Shown here: piece by piece, positions 62,558 through 64,000 of the stretch | How the letters are laid out: each line of letters opens with the position of its first letter | Position numbering within the stretch: position 1 is the first letter of the stretch | IMG/VR virus record: IMGVR_UViG_3300043410_000638 | Location: 1 to 64,000 of that record | Reading direction: 5' to 3' (one strand) | Length of the DNA stretch: 64,000 nucleotides | Origin: a virus | Program-made: the position numbers and the translations under genes | The notes under the pieces: generated by a model | Databases searched by the model: none | The model's input: only the letters and a program-made list of their open reading frames with translations | What the model was told of the DNA's origin: nothing

Positions 62558-62799
62558 TCTTCATCTCCTACTTTCAGATCGTCCATCAGACTTCTTATCG
62601 TCCTTACGCACTGCACGCAGATCCACCCATTCTGACCGTGCACAAGGAATTGTTCCGGGGTTAAAGACTTTGGCCAGTCGCAAAACCCACAGCAGTCTTC
62701 ACCTTCTTCTGGCTCACCATCAACCCCAACTTCAAACCGATATGCCGGGTGAAAGGTGAAGACATTATCGGAGAATGATTCGGGACTCTTCTTTTCCAT
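62554..62799 (-). CDS. Zinc-knuckle protein, 81 aa
   Basis: MEKKSPESFSDNVFTFHPAY then a zinc site CCGFCDWPKSLTPEQFLVHG with a second pair CVQCVRTIRSLMDDL: two CxxC knuckles spaced as in ClpX-type zinc fingers. Such small zinc proteins can bind partner proteins. ATG 62799 is chosen at the start of the folded part; the longer open frame upstream overlaps the 85-residue gene. Confidence 0.6.
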   Translation of the reverse strand: MEKKSPESFSDNVFTFHPAYRFEVGVDGEPEEGEDCCGFCDWPKSLTPEQFLVHGQNGWICVQCVRTIRSLMDDLKVGDEE

Positions 62800-63022
62800 C
62801 GTCCAGATCCTTTTGATTGAGCCAGATATCCTGCATCTTCTTGGCAACCCACTTGGCGTTTGCTGTCGGGTTCTTGTGGCAGGCATCGTAGAAAACCTTG
62901 ATCATCTCCCGCTGAGCCATGAGGATCAGCACCTGTGCCAGCTCAACATCCTTGTCCGTAGGATCTATATCCTCCATATCCAACTGCGCCCGTATGCGCT
63001 TCAACGTCGACTTATCAAACAT
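62765..63022 (-). CDS. Small helical protein, 85 aa
   Basis: MFDKSTLKRIRAQLDMEDID then PTDKDVELAQVLILMAQREM, IKVFYDACHKNPTANAKWVA and KKMQDIWLNQKDLDDGK. All helical and amphipathic; no motif recognised. The 3' end overlaps the zinc-knuckle gene by 35 bases, more than typical here, so one of the two starts may be wrong. Confidence 0.55.
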   Translation of the reverse strand: MFDKSTLKRIRAQLDMEDIDPTDKDVELAQVLILMAQREMIKVFYDACHKNPTANAKWVAKKMQDIWLNQKDLDDGKEESRIILR

Positions 63023-63260
63023 TTTCTTCCCTCGCTTTCAGCATTGCGTCTGCTTCTTCGTAGGCCATCTTTGCTATGTCGGCGCTTGTAAGCGGATCAG
63101 GCATAGGCGTTCCATCAGCACGGTAAAGCTGTACCGGACAGGCATAAATCCCCTGCATTGCCTTGGTCGCGAAGTAATCGCGGAGGGTCATGCCTTTTTC
63201 AGACAAATCTGGGCAATTCTTCACATTCGGGAATGCAGGTCCACCATTATTCTTACTCAT
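63015..63260 (-). CDS. Conserved phage protein, GGPAFP/GMTLRDYFA family, 81 aa
   Basis: MSKNNGGPAFPNVKNCPDLS then EKGMTLRDYFATKAMQGIYA and LTSADIAKMAYEEADAMLKA. The GGPAFP...GMTLRDYFA-KAMQG...A--AY--ADAML-AR pattern is among the commonest small phage families; role unknown. Clear start at 63260 after a run of in-frame codons with no site. Confidence 0.75.
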   Translation of the reverse strand: MSKNNGGPAFPNVKNCPDLSEKGMTLRDYFATKAMQGIYACPVQLYRADGTPMPDPLTSADIAKMAYEEADAMLKAREENV

Positions 63261-63501
63261 TCTCAATCTCCCATTCTTTAATCGAATGCTCTGCCTCAAT
63301 GAGGCGGGCAAACTTTTGTGGTTTCCCTTCGGACGCAATCCAGAGTTCCTTGAGTCTTTCCTTCGGTATGGGGCGATCCGCCCAAGTTAATGGGCGGTGC
63401 CTTACGTCAGGTTTCTTATCCCAGACAACCTCTTTGAGGACGCCGTAGATATCGACCCAGTAGGGTATGGTGCGTGTGCCTACCCGATCAGAGCTCTTCA
63501 T
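63253..63501 (-). CDS. Hypothetical protein, 82 aa
   Basis: MKSSDRVGTRTIPYWVDIYG, VLKEVVWDKKPDVRHRPLTW and a helical end with GKPQKFARLIEAEHSIKEWE. Basic start and acidic end. ATG 63501 overlaps the upstream stop by 14 bases. No family recognised. Confidence 0.55.
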   Translation of the reverse strand: MKSSDRVGTRTIPYWVDIYGVLKEVVWDKKPDVRHRPLTWADRPIPKERLKELWIASEGKPQKFARLIEAEHSIKEWEIENE

Positions 63502-63772
63502 CATTAGCCGCTGCAACTTCTTCAGCTCTTACTACTCGCTTTATATCCGTGAGGTACCCAAGGATTGCAGTACCAATCGCTCTAGCAGTTTCTTCCCATT
63601 CATCAGGGGGCATAGTCGAGGTCACTACCACACAGGTGCTGTAGCCCAGAGCACTAATCGCCAGATTTGCCGGAACACCTTCCATGAGAGCTAACACTCT
63701 CTGGCTAAGATCATGGTGCTCGTTGGCTTCTTGCTCGGGTGCTACGTCTTCAATCTTTGTTTCTTCAGTCAT
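63488..63772 (-). CDS. Small hypothetical protein, 94 aa
   Basis: MTEETKIEDVAPEQEANEHH, then DLSQRVLALMEGVPANLAIS and an alpha/beta stretch with TSTMPPDEWEETARAIGTAI. The L-L-EGV---LA-SALG--T cluster hints at a small helical fold. ATG 63772 has GAG upstream at fair spacing; a longer in-frame start at 63799 is possible. Function unknown. Confidence 0.55.
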   Translation of the reverse strand: MTEETKIEDVAPEQEANEHHDLSQRVLALMEGVPANLAISALGYSTCVVVTSTMPPDEWEETARAIGTAILGYLTDIKRVVRAEEVAAANDEEL

Positions 63773-63812
63773 TTTGTTTCTCAGTAAAATGCCGTCCATG
63801 GCTATGATGTCC

Positions 63813-64000
63813 TTATTTAGTCGGCAGACTTAACATCGGAATCGAAGACGCGCCAAACGTAGTCGTCGGCAGTTCACCATTCCACTTTTGCGCGATCTCA
63901 TATTGGACAAGCTGCGGATTCGCAGTAAGCGCCTTGGACTTTGCATTAATTGCTTCAGCCTCAGCATCGCCCTGAAGACGTACGGCGTCTGCATTCGCTC
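63813..64000 (-). CDS. SPFH/prohibitin-like protein, C-terminal fragment
   Basis: The visible 61 C-terminal residues include GDAEAEAINAKSKALTANPQ, LVQYEIAQKWNGELPTT and a SSIPMLSLPTK end. The A-GEAEA--AK--AL--NP-LVQYE-A-KWNG-LP pattern is the C-terminal tail of SPFH (band 7, prohibitin-like) membrane-scaffold proteins. The membrane anchor and SPFH core would be upstream, beyond the window edge. Phage-encoded SPFH proteins may modulate host membrane proteases such as FtsH/HflKC; this is inference. Confidence 0.75.
   Translation of the reverse strand, partial: ANADAVRLQGDAEAEAINAKSKALTANPQLVQYEIAQKWNGELPTTTFGASSIPMLSLPTK

Noticed and set aside
1-64000. CRISPR array, tRNA genes, insertion sequences
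   Set aside because: No regularly spaced direct repeats, no cloverleaf with a CCA-type arm, and no transposase or terminal repeats were seen by eye; a dedicated tRNA scan was not possible.

Overview
This window is a 64 kb piece of a tailed-phage genome, truncated inside genes at both ends. It encodes terminase, portal, scaffold, capsid, tail-hub and fibre proteins, an endolysin, and a replication set. No sheath, tape-measure or baseplate genes are seen. Several very large, low-complexity putative internal (ejection) proteins suggest a short-tailed, podovirus-like virion. Shine-Dalgarno sites are strong and the promoters look like bacterial sigma70 promoters (TTGACA, 16-18 nt, TATAAT-like), so a proteobacterial host using its own RNA polymerase is likely. 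No phage RNA polymerase, integrase or repressor is visible. Many proteins resemble those of uncultured aquatic phages; that is from memory, not from a search.

Layout. (1) Positions 1-5526, minus strand: about 19 small genes, mostly acidic or zinc-binding, of early or accessory type, packed with stop/start overlaps. (2) 5527-6577: a divergent regulatory region with two strong leftward promoters, palindromes, an AT-rich tract and rightward promoters. (3) 6578-17.7 kb, plus strand: packaging and head genes (TerS, intein-bearing TerL, DUF3310, portal, GroES-like co-chaperonin, scaffold, decoration protein, major capsid), then a terminator and new promoters. (4) 17.8-31.2 kb, plus: small virion proteins, neck proteins, a fibre array, a 20-residue-repeat protein, an M15 endolysin and holin-like genes. 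(5) 31.8-47.3 kb, plus: tail-hub protein and a block of putative internal virion proteins ending in a 2117-residue multidomain protein with a lysozyme domain. (6) 47.3-58.3 kb, minus: replication genes (primase-helicase, putative SSB, SNF2 helicase, Cas4-like exonuclease, family A DNA polymerase, VRR-NUC nuclease). (7) 58.3-64 kb, minus: small overlapping early genes, ending in the C-terminus of an SPFH/prohibitin-like protein. If the genome is circular or permuted, the two minus-strand arms would join outside the window, giving one leftward early arm and one rightward late arm that diverge at about 6 kb and converge at 47.3 kb.

The window carries at least nine mobile endonuclease genes (HNH, HNH-AP2, GIY-YIG, endonuclease VII type). 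Several are slotted between genes with exact stop/start overlaps. The most unusual lies inside the TerL intein: the splicing domains are in the TerL frame, while a complete endonuclease VII-type gene with its own ribosome-binding site lies in a different frame between them. Other points of interest are repeated gene-junction sequences in the early arm, a 12 x 20-residue repeat protein, repeated modules in tail proteins, a structured leader with two promoters before the putative SSB gene, and an unusual family A polymerase active site.
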